Part shown: in pieces, positions 14,562 through 21,175 of the stretch
How the letters are laid out: each line of letters starts with the position of its first letter
How positions within the stretch are numbered: position 1 is the stretch's first letter
IMG/VR virus record: IMGVR_UViG_3300037264_008944
Span: 1-21,175 of that record
DNA length: 21,175 nt
Reading direction: 5' to 3' (one strand)
Origin: a virus
Made by a program: the position numbers and the translations under genes
The notes under the pieces: generated by a model
Seen by the model: only the letters and a program-made list of their open reading frames with translations
Told to the model about the DNA's origin: nothing
Databases searched by the model: none

Positions 14562-15059
14562 ATGAGTAGTCCGACCTCTCCCGATGGCCTCGTCGCCTAC
14601 GATCCGTACTCGTCGTTTATCCTGAGGAGTAGTAGTCAAGGATCATCGACGGCACTCGTCACGGAAGCCGAAGTTTCGGGGTTTGGCGGACTTCGTCAGC
14701 TCATGGTTACGCTTGCCGTCACCGCGATTACGCTCACCGGAGGCTCGAACCCGACGGTACAGGTAAAGGCGTGGCTTCAGCGATCGCCCGACGGAGTGAA
14801 CTGGGACGATTTCCTTTCTTTTCTAACAGCGGCGCTCGTACACGGGAATGCTGCCGTCTATCATCTCGGCGAGGTGAATTCTCGGAGTCAAACCGGCGGT
14901 GTCCCGGCGGTCCTTCAAGATGCCGGTGGATCTCCGCCGTTCGCTCAGCGAGGACCCGGGATCTCGGATAAACTTCGTCTGAAATGGCAACTCGTCCTGA
15001 CGGGATCTCCGACGGTCGTTGCCGTCACGTTCGGTGTTACCGCGCGAGGGCGGCCATAG
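14562..15059 (+). CDS. Beta-rich virion protein, unknown
   Basis: The protein is 165 residues with a good GGAGAAGGA site. After a Ser/Tyr-rich start, alternating strands follow: LRQLMVTLAVTAITLTGGSN, VQVKAWLQRSPDGVNWDDF, then LRLKWQLVLTGSPTVVAVTF. This is the usual look of a phage beta-sandwich of the type found in head fibres, decoration or neck proteins. No cysteine, signal peptide or membrane span is seen. It is placed between the glycosyltransferase and the connector. I do not recognise an exact family. Confidence 0.68.
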   Translation: MSSPTSPDGLVAYDPYSSFILRSSSQGSSTALVTEAEVSGFGGLRQLMVTLAVTAITLTGGSNPTVQVKAWLQRSPDGVNWDDFLSFLTAALVHGNAAVYHLGEVNSRSQTGGVPAVLQDAGGSPPFAQRGPGISDKLRLKWQLVLTGSPTVVAVTFGVTARGRP

Positions 15060-15063
15060 GACG

Positions 15064-15762
15064 ATGGGACGAATCATCACGCTCGCCGATCTCGCCCTCG
15101 AAGGGATCGAGGGTGATGAAGGGCGTCTCGAAGTCCTCATCGGAAAGGCCGAGGCGTTCATCGAACATCAGACGGGGTTTCGGTTCTATAGTCACGCGGA
15201 AACCTACGTTCTCGATGGGAATGGTGCCGAAGTCATCGTTCTCCCTCAGCCGGTGATTTCGCTCTCGAGTATCTCGGAAGACGGGACGCTTTTGACTTCC
15301 GACGATTACATCCTCTACAATCGTCGGGTGCCGGGACTCGATGATCGTCACTATCCACGAATCGCGAAAGTGAGTCCATCGAGCGCGTTTGATGCCGAAG
15401 GGGTTCTTGCCCAGGGCGCTACGTGGTCGTCGGAACGTAAAGCGATAAGTCTCGTCGGAACGTTCGGCTTCACCGATCTCGTTGGCACCGCCGAGGTCGC
15501 GCCGCTTGAAATACAGCATCTCGCGATTCGTCTCGTCGGACATCTTTTTCCGCGCGTCGGTCCCGATGAGGAAGAAGCGGGACGTCGTATTCGGAGGTTT
15601 GTTTCCGAAGTCGGTGGCGATCGTTCGATTTCTGCCGTCCTTAGCGATAAGGCGAATTCGAATGGACCGACTGGCGATATCGATATCGATGACGTGCTTT
15701 TACGTTATCGCCATCCTCTAACGGGTGGTCCGAAACTCGTTCTCGCGTTCGGTGGCGCCTGA
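15064..15762 (+). CDS. Head-tail connector protein (HK97 gp6-like)
   Basis: The protein is 232 residues. ATG 15064 is chosen because the family text starts there: IITLADLALEGIEGDEGRLEVLIGKAEAFIEHQTGF, with the helical N-terminus and then the ETYVLDGNG, IVLPQPVISLSSIS strand pattern of the gp6/Phage_connect_1 adaptor group. These form a ring below the portal. The late segment has an Asp-rich IDIDDVLLRYRH. The overall length is about double that of small gp6 proteins, suggesting an added C-terminal region. The stop overlaps the next start by one base (TGATG). The family assignment rests on pattern and order. Confidence 0.78.
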   Translation: MGRIITLADLALEGIEGDEGRLEVLIGKAEAFIEHQTGFRFYSHAETYVLDGNGAEVIVLPQPVISLSSISEDGTLLTSDDYILYNRRVPGLDDRHYPRIAKVSPSSAFDAEGVLAQGATWSSERKAISLVGTFGFTDLVGTAEVAPLEIQHLAIRLVGHLFPRVGPDEEEAGRRIRRFVSEVGGDRSISAVLSDKANSNGPTGDIDIDDVLLRYRHPLTGGPKLVLAFGGA

Positions 15763-16157
15763 TGTCGACGCAGGCGGTAATCGCCGGAATGATCAAGGCG
15801 ACTGTCTCGGCGTTTCCTGGCGTCAAAATCATATACAGACTCTTCAAGTCGTCGACCTTCGCGCCGATCTCGAATACGACGCTCGAACTCTATCACGACG
15901 TGCCTATCCGTCATACGATGAAAGATTCCGTGATGGTTAGGGATCTCGTTTCTGGTGGTGCCGGGCCGGTACAGCTCGGGGACTTGATGTTTACCCTCCT
16001 CTTCGAAGATCTCGTTCCTCATCTCTCGGAAGCGAAAAGTGGCGGGCTTTCGACGAGCGATCGAATTCTCGAGGGGAATAAAGAGTACCGGGTCGTCGCT
16101 CACGAACTCCTCTCGAATAACGTGATCTGCCGCCTCTACGCTCGGAAGGTGACGTGA
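15762..16157 (+). CDS. Head-closure or neck protein candidate
   Basis: The protein is 131 residues, in a TGATG junction with the connector. It has an N-terminal helix (QAVIAGMIKATVSAF), a central GDLMFTLLFEDLVPHLS segment and a closing LEGNKEYRVVAHELLSNNVICRLYARK, which looks like the small beta-barrel head-closure proteins that follow the connector in tailed phages. Gene order strongly supports a neck role. A tail-terminator role is an alternative. It has no recognised enzymatic motif. Confidence 0.6.
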   Translation: MSTQAVIAGMIKATVSAFPGVKIIYRLFKSSTFAPISNTTLELYHDVPIRHTMKDSVMVRDLVSGGAGPVQLGDLMFTLLFEDLVPHLSEAKSGGLSTSDRILEGNKEYRVVAHELLSNNVICRLYARKVT

Positions 16158-16330
16158 TGGCAGCCTCGAATCTTTGGCTTCACGTCGTCCTCTGTCGTTG
16201 TACTCGCGAAGAGTTGATCGAACGCTTCGGCACGCTCATCGTCGAGTATAGGCACAAGGCGTATGAGGGTGGGACGCCAAGCGATCTCGCGACGCTTCTC
16301 GTCGATTCACTTCAGCTCGATACGCCATGA
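16157..16330 (+). CDS. 57-residue protein, unknown
   Basis: This small frame begins at ATG 16157 in a TGATG junction and ends in an ATGA junction with the next gene, so it precisely fills the space between two convincing genes. The product (MAASNLWLHVVLCRCTREEL..., ending SLQLDTP) has a hydrophobic start, a CxC pair and a helical C-terminal half. No family is recognised. The exact fit of start and stop to both neighbours is the evidence for translation. Confidence 0.62.
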   Translation: MAASNLWLHVVLCRCTREELIERFGTLIVEYRHKAYEGGTPSDLATLLVDSLQLDTP

Positions 16331-16809
16331 CGGATTTTATTCGCGTTCCCGGAGATTCGATCGGGAAGAAAGTCCATACACGACAGATCACACTCCCGGA
16401 TGCCGAGGTCGTACAGCGACAGCAGTTCGAGGCCGGGACGACGAACCCTCAGGTGTCGTGGGCAACTCAGGCGACGGTCGCGGCGGGTGGACAGGCGTCG
16501 CTCGATAGTCCGCAGATCACGAACGCGAAAGTCGGCAAACTCGTGATGCTCATCGTCGCGAGTACGGTTCCGCTCAAAGCGGCTCTTCATACCGTCGTCG
16601 ATGCGACGCCTTCGGCTTCGCCACGGGCGGTATTCATTATGGGGTCCGAGCGGACCCGCGAGTTCACACCTCCGGGAAGAGACTTCTTCAAGGTAACGGG
16701 AAACGCTTCCGCCGGACTCGATGGCTGGCGCGTCGTCGCGACGAATCTCGATCCGAGTGAAGCCGCTGATATTTATGTAACGTGGCTTTACGACGAGGAG
16801 GACACGTAA
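16327..16809 (+). CDS. Virion protein with shared C-terminal beta domain
   Basis: The protein is 160 residues. Residues about 50-156 are homologous to the C-terminal 105 residues of the repeat protein encoded at 17354-18472: both have an AxLDs/t segment, then PLKAALHTVVD versus AWKAVIGTFENG, and then AGxDGxRxVxTNLDxSEAADxY. The N-terminal 45 residues differ. No membrane or enzyme motifs are seen. Placement after head-neck genes suggests a structural role such as a tail or fibre component. Start by ATGA overlap. The fold is probably a beta sandwich; function is not known. Confidence 0.7.
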   Translation: MTDFIRVPGDSIGKKVHTRQITLPDAEVVQRQQFEAGTTNPQVSWATQATVAAGGQASLDSPQITNAKVGKLVMLIVASTVPLKAALHTVVDATPSASPRAVFIMGSERTREFTPPGRDFFKVTGNASAGLDGWRVVATNLDPSEAADIYVTWLYDEEDT

Positions 16810-16814
16810 GAGTT

Positions 16815-17096
16815 ATGAAGCGACGACGGCTCCCGGTATCGAAGGCTACTCCCGAAAACGGTCATCAAGAACCTCGACGGGTGCTCTATACCGCAACGCC
16901 TCAGGAAGTCGCTCTCATACAAAACGCGATTACGCAAATCCAGCTCTACACGCAACAGTTGAACCTCGCGCGACTCGGTCTTCAGTTCTTGTGGCGGGAA
17001 CTCCGAGAAGTCCACGACCTCCCGGAAAAGTTCGACTTCGATCCTCAGACCGGGGAATGTAAAACGCTCCCGAAGGCGGAGGTCTCCCGTGGCTGA
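16815..17096 (+). CDS. Small helical virion-region protein, unknown
   Basis: The protein is 93 residues from ATG 16815 with TAAGAG as ribosome site. It starts basic (MKRRRLPVSK), then carries a helix with regular Gln and Leu (QEVALIQNAITQIQLYTQQL, then LARLGLQFLWREL), and ends with a short acidic segment (FDFDPQTGECKTLP). Similar small helical proteins with a late FD..G motif occur beside phage structural genes, with unknown function. It may pair with the coiled-coil protein that follows. The 3' end overlaps that gene by 8 bases. Confidence 0.6.
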   Translation: MKRRRLPVSKATPENGHQEPRRVLYTATPQEVALIQNAITQIQLYTQQLNLARLGLQFLWRELREVHDLPEKFDFDPQTGECKTLPKAEVSRG

Positions 17097-17361
17097 CGTT
17101 GGACCGAACTATCACGTCGAGCAGCAGCGACTGAAGTCCTCGCTCGCGGCGTTGCGGGCAAATATCGAGGCACAGCAGCTTGCGATTCTCGAGATGGCGG
17201 ATCGAGCGCAGAAACACCGAGAAAATATCGCCGCGTCTCTGAAGGCGATTAGCGAATACGAAGCGAATCTACGTGCCATGGAGGCGGCTCACGGAATTCT
17301 GACGAAAGATATCATCGAGGCGATGTACCTCAGTCTCGATAGAGGAGTGAACAATGGCTGA
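17089..17361 (+). CDS. Coiled-coil protein, unknown
   Basis: The protein is 90 residues, beginning at GTG 17089 in an 8-base overlap (GTGGCTGA). GGCGGAGG just upstream supplies the ribosome site. Nearly all of it is a single helix with a strong heptad pattern (LKSSLAALRANIEAQQLAIL, MADRAQKHRENIAASLKAI). It could act as a chaperone, a rod or a fibre trimerisation element. It shares its opening residues MADV with the two genes that start at 17354 and 18488. No function is established. Confidence 0.62.
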   Translation: MADVGPNYHVEQQRLKSSLAALRANIEAQQLAILEMADRAQKHRENIAASLKAISEYEANLRAMEAAHGILTKDIIEAMYLSLDRGVNNG

Positions 17362-18472
17362 CGTACGTGTTATTCTCCCGATGTCGATCGTCGATAGGAC
17401 GACTCCGACACAAAAAGCCGCCGTTTCGGCTGCCGGTGCCGTTTCTGTCGATACCGAACTCCTTGCCGTCGCCGTCCTCGCCGACGCGACGGCGAACCCG
17501 ACTCCGACGTCTCTGGGAACGTTCCCTCATATCTTTAACGGAACGACCTGGGATCGGGTTCGTTCTGTCGTCGCCGGTCAGGATACGACTGGGACGGGAA
17601 TTCTCGCGTCCGGAATGCTCGCTCAGTTCGACGATGCTACTCCCGCCGCGGTTTCGGAAAACCAATTCGCTCCGCTGAGACTGAGTACTCGTCGCGCTCT
17701 CCTCGTCGAAGGCGTCGCGTCGGGAACGAACGTTAACGTCAACGTCGCCGCGTCGACGACGATTACCGTCGATACGGAACTTCCCGTTGCCGGCGCTCTC
17801 GCCGACGCCGCCGGGAACCCGACGACGCCGACGGTTGGTGCCGGAGCCCTACTCTTCAACGGGTCGACCTGGGATCGGATGCGCGGGGATATTACAAACG
17901 GTCTCGACGTCGACGTCACGCGCGTCACGGGAACCGTCACCGTCGACTCCGAACTCCCCGTCGCCGCCGTTCTCGCCGACGCCACGGCGAACCCGACGGT
18001 TCCGGGAGTCGGAACGTTCCTTCACGGCTATAACGGTACGACCTGGGATCGGGTCCGGACGGCGAATACGGGAAGGCTTCAGGTCGACGTTATTACCGGC
18101 GGTGGCGTCGATACGCCAACGACTCCGGCTCTCGATACAGCGTCGTCTTCCGGGACCGCCGCCGGTGCTTCCGCGAACCTCGATACCGCGGATCTCGGTG
18201 GCCTGACACGGAAACTCTGGCAGTGTCTGATTTCGTCCTCGGTCGCGTGGAAAGCCGTCATCGGGACGTTCGAGAACGGCGCGTCGGTCAAGACGCTCGC
18301 GACGCTCTTTGGACGTGCCGGTGAAACGGTCTCGTACAAGCCAGCGCATCGGGACTTCGCGTCCGACGCGTTCTCCGCGAACGCTGGTTTCGATGGTTTT
18401 CGTGCCGTCGTCACGAACCTCGACAGCTCGGAAGCCGCCGATCTCTACGCATCGTTCGAGTATTCTGCATAA
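17354..18472 (+). CDS. Repeat-containing virion protein (fibre or tail-type)
   Basis: The protein is 372 residues from ATG 17354, overlapping the previous stop by 8 bases, with AGAGGAG at 17341-17347. It has three copies of a roughly 40-residue unit (32-71, 139-177, 197-235) starting VDtEL, passing through LADAtaNPT and ending FNGTTWDRVR. Between copies 1 and 2 comes APLRLSTRRALLVEG, a segment common in phage structural proteins of this kind. Residues 267-371 form the domain shared with the gene at 16327. It is Thr/Ala/Val-rich and lacks cysteine-based or enzymatic sites. It probably forms a beta-rich virion appendage; no specific receptor role is shown. Confidence 0.75.
   Translation: MADVRVILPMSIVDRTTPTQKAAVSAAGAVSVDTELLAVAVLADATANPTPTSLGTFPHIFNGTTWDRVRSVVAGQDTTGTGILASGMLAQFDDATPAAVSENQFAPLRLSTRRALLVEGVASGTNVNVNVAASTTITVDTELPVAGALADAAGNPTTPTVGAGALLFNGSTWDRMRGDITNGLDVDVTRVTGTVTVDSELPVAAVLADATANPTVPGVGTFLHGYNGTTWDRVRTANTGRLQVDVITGGGVDTPTTPALDTASSSGTAAGASANLDTADLGGLTRKLWQCLISSSVAWKAVIGTFENGASVKTLATLFGRAGETVSYKPAHRDFASDAFSANAGFDGFRAVVTNLDSSEAADLYASFEYSA
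17447..18058 (+). repeat. Three-copy intragenic repeat
   Basis: Copies lie at 17447-17566, 17768-17884 and 17942-18058. They contain the exact 14-mer CGACCTGGGATCGG at 17544, 17865 and 18039. The conserved protein core is NGTTWDRVR. Spacing is unequal, so these are diverged domain repeats rather than a simple tandem array. Confidence 0.8.
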
Positions 18473-18487
18473 TCGGAATGTATCTCG

Positions 18488-19012
18488 ATGGCAGACGTTA
18501 CGCACGGCGGCGATCCGGTCGGGGGCGATACCGCCCACGCGGCGGCGGACAGCGGCCGGCCGGTCAAGATCGGCGGGAAAGCCAATCAGAACGAGCCGAC
18601 GGCTGTCGCGGATGGCCAGAGGACCGACGCGTGGTTCGATCAGCAGGGGCGGCTCGTCGTCGCCCCTCTCTTTCCGGGCAACGTCGCGTCGGCGGGGGTC
18701 CACGGGCCGGTCTCCGTTACGCTGACGACGACGAGCGAAGCCACGGTCATCGCGGCGCCGGGGGCGGGCTCGATTTACGTGACGGGAATCATGGCGAGCA
18801 ATACCTCGGGGACGAAGTCACGTCTCGATCTGAAAGAGGGGGCTGCCGGGACGGTACGGATCTCGATGATGTGCGCCTCGGATGGCGGTGGCTTCATCTC
18901 GCCGTCGTTGACGCCGCCCTGGAAGCTCCCGGCGACGACAGCGCTGATCGGGCAACTGGATACCGCGGTGACGGACGTGCGGGTCAACATTCAGTTCTTC
19001 GTGGCGCCGTGA
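18488..19012 (+). CDS. Conserved phage virion protein, unknown function
   Basis: The protein is 174 residues from ATG 18488. The N-terminal text (HAAADSGRPVKIGGKANQNE, AVADGQRTDAWFDQQGRLVV) is a motif I recognise from many phage structural or tail-region proteins of the form VDxGxPxKIGGxA...VADGDRVxAWFD. The C-terminal half is a beta-rich region (GSIYVTGIMASNTSGTKSRL, then VRVNIQFFVAP). A partial GGAATG ribosome site is present. From here on, leucine CTG and G/C-ending codons are noticeably commoner than upstream. Its role in the particle is not known. Confidence 0.68.
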   Translation: MADVTHGGDPVGGDTAHAAADSGRPVKIGGKANQNEPTAVADGQRTDAWFDQQGRLVVAPLFPGNVASAGVHGPVSVTLTTTSEATVIAAPGAGSIYVTGIMASNTSGTKSRLDLKEGAAGTVRISMMCASDGGGFISPSLTPPWKLPATTALIGQLDTAVTDVRVNIQFFVAP

Positions 19013-19028
19013 GGAGAGGGACTCCCTG

Positions 19029-19466
19029 ATGGCATTCACCGACAAGTGGGCGACCCCCGAGGCGATTGCCTCGGCGCTGACGACCGAGTTGAATGCGCTG
19101 GCGAACGTCACGCTCAGTGCCGAGTCCGCCGCGATCGACAACCTCACGGGGCTGTATCCGTTCGTCGCGCTCCAGCTCGACGTGACCTACGGCTCCGCTC
19201 CGGCGGCGGGTGGCTATGTCGCGGTCTTCATCGAGCCGAGCCTCGATGACAGTGTCTATGCGACGCCCCATCAGGACTTCCTCGGCCCGAACGCGCTGGC
19301 GTTCTTCCCGCTCCGGGCGGTGACCTCTCAGCAGATCATTACGATCCGCGACGTGCTGATCCCGCCGTTCAAGTTCAAGCTCGTGCTCTACAACGCGGCC
19401 GGCCAGGCGATGCCGGCCTCGGGGACCACGCTGAAGTACCGGCGGTATTACACGCAGGGCGTATAG
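19029..19466 (+). CDS. Conserved phage protein, virion-associated, unknown
   Basis: The protein is 145 residues with a GAGGAGAGGGACT site ahead of ATG 19029. MAFTDKWATPEAIASALTTE, LNALANVTLSAESAAIDN and the later FKFKLVLYNAAG followed by LKYRRYYTQGV match a small conserved family found near tail or fibre genes in many phages and metagenomic viruses. It appears to be a single beta-sandwich domain after an N-terminal helix. No experimental role is known to me. It is likely part of the same transcript as the neighbours. Confidence 0.7.
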   Translation: MAFTDKWATPEAIASALTTELNALANVTLSAESAAIDNLTGLYPFVALQLDVTYGSAPAAGGYVAVFIEPSLDDSVYATPHQDFLGPNALAFFPLRAVTSQQIITIRDVLIPPFKFKLVLYNAAGQAMPASGTTLKYRRYYTQGV

Positions 19467-19470
19467 AGCG

Positions 19471-20337
19471 ATGCTCCTCCCGGGTCGATCGAGCTGGCGC
19501 GTCCAGAAGCCCCCATGGGGCCGCGTGCGGATCGATCGGCACCACCCCCTTGGGTCGGGCCTCGTGGGCGCGTGGCTGCTGCACGAGGGCGCGGGGAATC
19601 GGTGTCAGAACCTCGCGACGCGCCAGTACGGCACGATCACCGCGCTCCCGGCGACTGGTTGGCAGGCAAATCCCGATGGCGTGGTTCTGTTCTTCGCTGG
19701 GGGAGGTGGGGGCAACAAGCTAGTTAATGATAATTACGCGCCCCTCTCCTCGGCGCTCCGCGTGTCGATCGTGGCGCGGGTGAAGACCAATAGCGTATCG
19801 GGAAATGCCGGGATTATCGATCAGACGGGGACAGGCGACGCGACGAATCTCCATTGGGAGCTCTTGCAAGAATCCTCGCTCTGGAAAGCCAGGACATCGA
19901 CCGAGGGGACCTCGAATGCCGATGTGGCGTTCACGACCATCCCTAGCACGAGTGTGTGGCAAACCCTGGGTATGTCGGTCATCGACAATACGGCGTCCAC
20001 CGGGACCAAAACCTACATGAACGGGGTGTTCGAGACGCAGGGCACGTCCAAGCTGATGGGCACGGGCTCGGGCAAGCTCTTGATCGGTCATCTCGGCTCC
20101 GCCGTGTACCCCTTCACCGGCACGATCCAGCACGTCTACGTCTGGAATCGCGTCTTGGAAGCGAACGAGTTCTTGTGGGCGCATCAGGAGCCCTACGACT
20201 TCCTCGCCGAAGAGCCGATTCGGCGGAGCTTCTTCTTCAAGGCGCTCGACGAGGGCGTGGTGGTCCTGGGCGACACGATGCAGCGCGGGACGGCGCCCTT
20301 GAGCGTCGGCACCGGCGGCACCCGGGCGGGCTGGTAG
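19471..20337 (+). CDS. LamG/concanavalin A-like lectin-fold phage protein
   Basis: The protein is 288 residues. LVGAWLLHEGAGNRCQNLAT (31-50) is the typical first strand region of a LamG-type (Laminin_G_3) jelly-roll domain, and the later TLGMSVIDNTASTGTKTYMN, VFETQG, LLIGH and FTGTIQHVYVWNRVLEANEF continue the pattern to about residue 235. The C-terminal tail contains a basic-aromatic EEPIRRSFFFKA segment often seen in such phage proteins. Such domains commonly bind glycans, making it a candidate for host-surface recognition. Binding specificity cannot be read here. It ends one base before the next ATG. Confidence 0.78.
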   Translation: MLLPGRSSWRVQKPPWGRVRIDRHHPLGSGLVGAWLLHEGAGNRCQNLATRQYGTITALPATGWQANPDGVVLFFAGGGGGNKLVNDNYAPLSSALRVSIVARVKTNSVSGNAGIIDQTGTGDATNLHWELLQESSLWKARTSTEGTSNADVAFTTIPSTSVWQTLGMSVIDNTASTGTKTYMNGVFETQGTSKLMGTGSGKLLIGHLGSAVYPFTGTIQHVYVWNRVLEANEFLWAHQEPYDFLAEEPIRRSFFFKALDEGVVVLGDTMQRGTAPLSVGTGGTRAGW

Positions 20338-21054
20338 ATGGCCACGCGCCTTTACCTCCCGTCGTCCGGCGCCGCCGCCGTCAATCCGCCGTTCACGCTC
20401 CAAGCGTCCTGGGATCAGACGGGCTCGGCGGATCGGCTGCGGATGGTGACGACGAAGAGCGCCACGGCGATGACGTCGCTCACCCAGGCGAGCACGATTA
20501 CGTCGAACCAGCGGCAACTCGTGCGCCAGTACGTCTCCGATCCGATCGCGGGGCAGGTCCTCGCCGTCGGGACGATCAAGGGGACGATCAGAGTCGCGGA
20601 ATCGGCCACGAACGACAACATCAACGCGGTGGCGTCGAAAGTCCTCGTGGTGAGCAACGACGGGCAGACCCTGCGCGGCGCGATTAGCAACCTCTCCCAT
20701 ACCCTCGTGAGCGTGAACGAGTGGGCCACGGTGGCGGTCGGGCTGACCAATCGGAGAGTCGCCGATGGCGATGCGACCTCTGCCGTGACGTCGCAAGAAG
20801 GCGATCGGATCGTGATCGAGCTGGGGTATAGCACGACCGTCGGGGGCTCGTCGATCAGCGGAAACATGAATTTCGGGGACGATGCCGCCTCCGACTGCGC
20901 GGACGACGAGGCGGGGACGGCGGCGAACAATCCGTTTGTGGAGTTGTCGATCACCGTCGAGTTCTTGGCGCTGTCGGCGCTGGGCATCAATCGACGATGG
21001 CAAGGTGTGGAACCGCAAGCGCTCCTGATCGGGGCGGGAGGACTGGCAGCATGA
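20338..21054 (+). CDS. Conserved phage virion protein, unknown
   Basis: The protein is 238 residues, starting immediately after the preceding stop. MATRLYLPSSGAAAVNPPF and QRQLVRQYVSDPIAGQVL, with VVSNDGQTLRGAI and NNPFVELSITVEF, match a conserved family that sits next to tail-fibre-type genes in many phages. Predicted structure is nearly all beta strand (a jelly-roll or sandwich is likely). No enzyme motif or signal peptide is seen. It may be a fibre or baseplate-like component. The last codons overlap the following gene as ATGA. Confidence 0.7.
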   Translation: MATRLYLPSSGAAAVNPPFTLQASWDQTGSADRLRMVTTKSATAMTSLTQASTITSNQRQLVRQYVSDPIAGQVLAVGTIKGTIRVAESATNDNINAVASKVLVVSNDGQTLRGAISNLSHTLVSVNEWATVAVGLTNRRVADGDATSAVTSQEGDRIVIELGYSTTVGGSSISGNMNFGDDAASDCADDEAGTAANNPFVELSITVEFLALSALGINRRWQGVEPQALLIGAGGLAA

Positions 21055-21175
21055 GCCGACTGATTGCCGCCGACTACCGGATCGCCCCGGATCGCTGGCT
21101 CTCCTACCGGGCCCACGACCTCGCCGAGCCGAGCCGTCCCACGCCGGCGCGAGGGGTGCCGCCGGTAGGGTACTA
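21051..21175 (+). CDS. N-terminal part of an unrecognised protein (3' partial)
   Basis: The frame starts at ATG 21051 in an ATGA overlap and is still open at the window's end, giving 41 codons (MSRLIAADYRIAPDRWLSYR at the start, then a Pro/Arg-rich stretch). The upstream sequence GGGGCGGGAGG gives a ribosome site. No domain can be recognised in this fragment. Confidence 0.55.
   Translation, partial: MSRLIAADYRIAPDRWLSYRAHDLAEPSRPTPARGVPPVGY

Noticed and set aside
19720-21018. 432-residue minus-strand frame opposite the LamG and jelly-roll-type genes
   Set aside because: It crosses two well-supported plus-strand genes and is His/Arg-rich low-complexity text, typical of an antisense shadow.

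Overview
The window is a stretch of a tailed double-stranded DNA phage genome (Caudoviricetes with an HK97-type head). All genes are on the plus strand, tightly packed, and the two ends cut genes. The evidence is a head-assembly series in canonical order: portal, prohead protease, HK97-fold major capsid protein, head-tail connector and a probable head-closure protein. I see no integrase, repressor module, terminase, lysis gene, tRNA, CRISPR array or insertion sequence. The host cannot be named. Most starts have clear GGAG/GAGG-type ribosome sites, which fits a bacterial host, and the coding style is moderately GC-rich with many TCG, CGA, CTC and GTC codons.

Region 1 (about 1-820) holds the end of an unknown gene and three small genes. 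Two of these small genes encode zinc-ribbon-like proteins. Region 2 (857-8190) is a cassette for sugar and methyl modification: a PseB/CapD-like nucleotide-sugar dehydratase, four family-2 glycosyltransferases and three SAM-dependent methyltransferases. Mixed in are a coiled-coil protein, a ribbon-helix-helix-like protein, another zinc-ribbon-like protein and a very small unknown gene. Most junctions overlap by 4 or 8 bases, so the cassette is probably one translationally coupled transcript. Region 3 (8191-8859) has a two-helix membrane protein, a small HTH (excisionase/MerR-like) protein and the only sizeable non-coding gap. That gap carries a near-perfect 14-base direct repeat, a hairpin and AT-rich promoter-like sequence.

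Region 4 (8860-16330) is the head module: portal, a long protease fusion, major capsid protein, a small conserved virion protein, a fifth glycosyltransferase, a beta-rich virion protein, connector, head-closure candidate and a 57-residue gene. Region 5 (16327-21175) holds beta-rich, repetitive or coiled-coil virion proteins. These include two proteins sharing a homologous C-terminal domain of about 105 residues, a protein with three internal repeats, a LamG-like lectin-fold protein and a final truncated gene. No tail tube, tail chaperone or tape-measure gene is recognisable. Codon use and GC content shift near 18,475, suggesting a mosaic junction.

The simplest reading is that the cassette makes and methylates a glycan, and that the target is either the phage's own virion or a host surface polymer. 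A glycosyltransferase placed between capsid and connector genes favours the virion. The acceptor, the sugar and any effect on infection cannot be read from the sequence.
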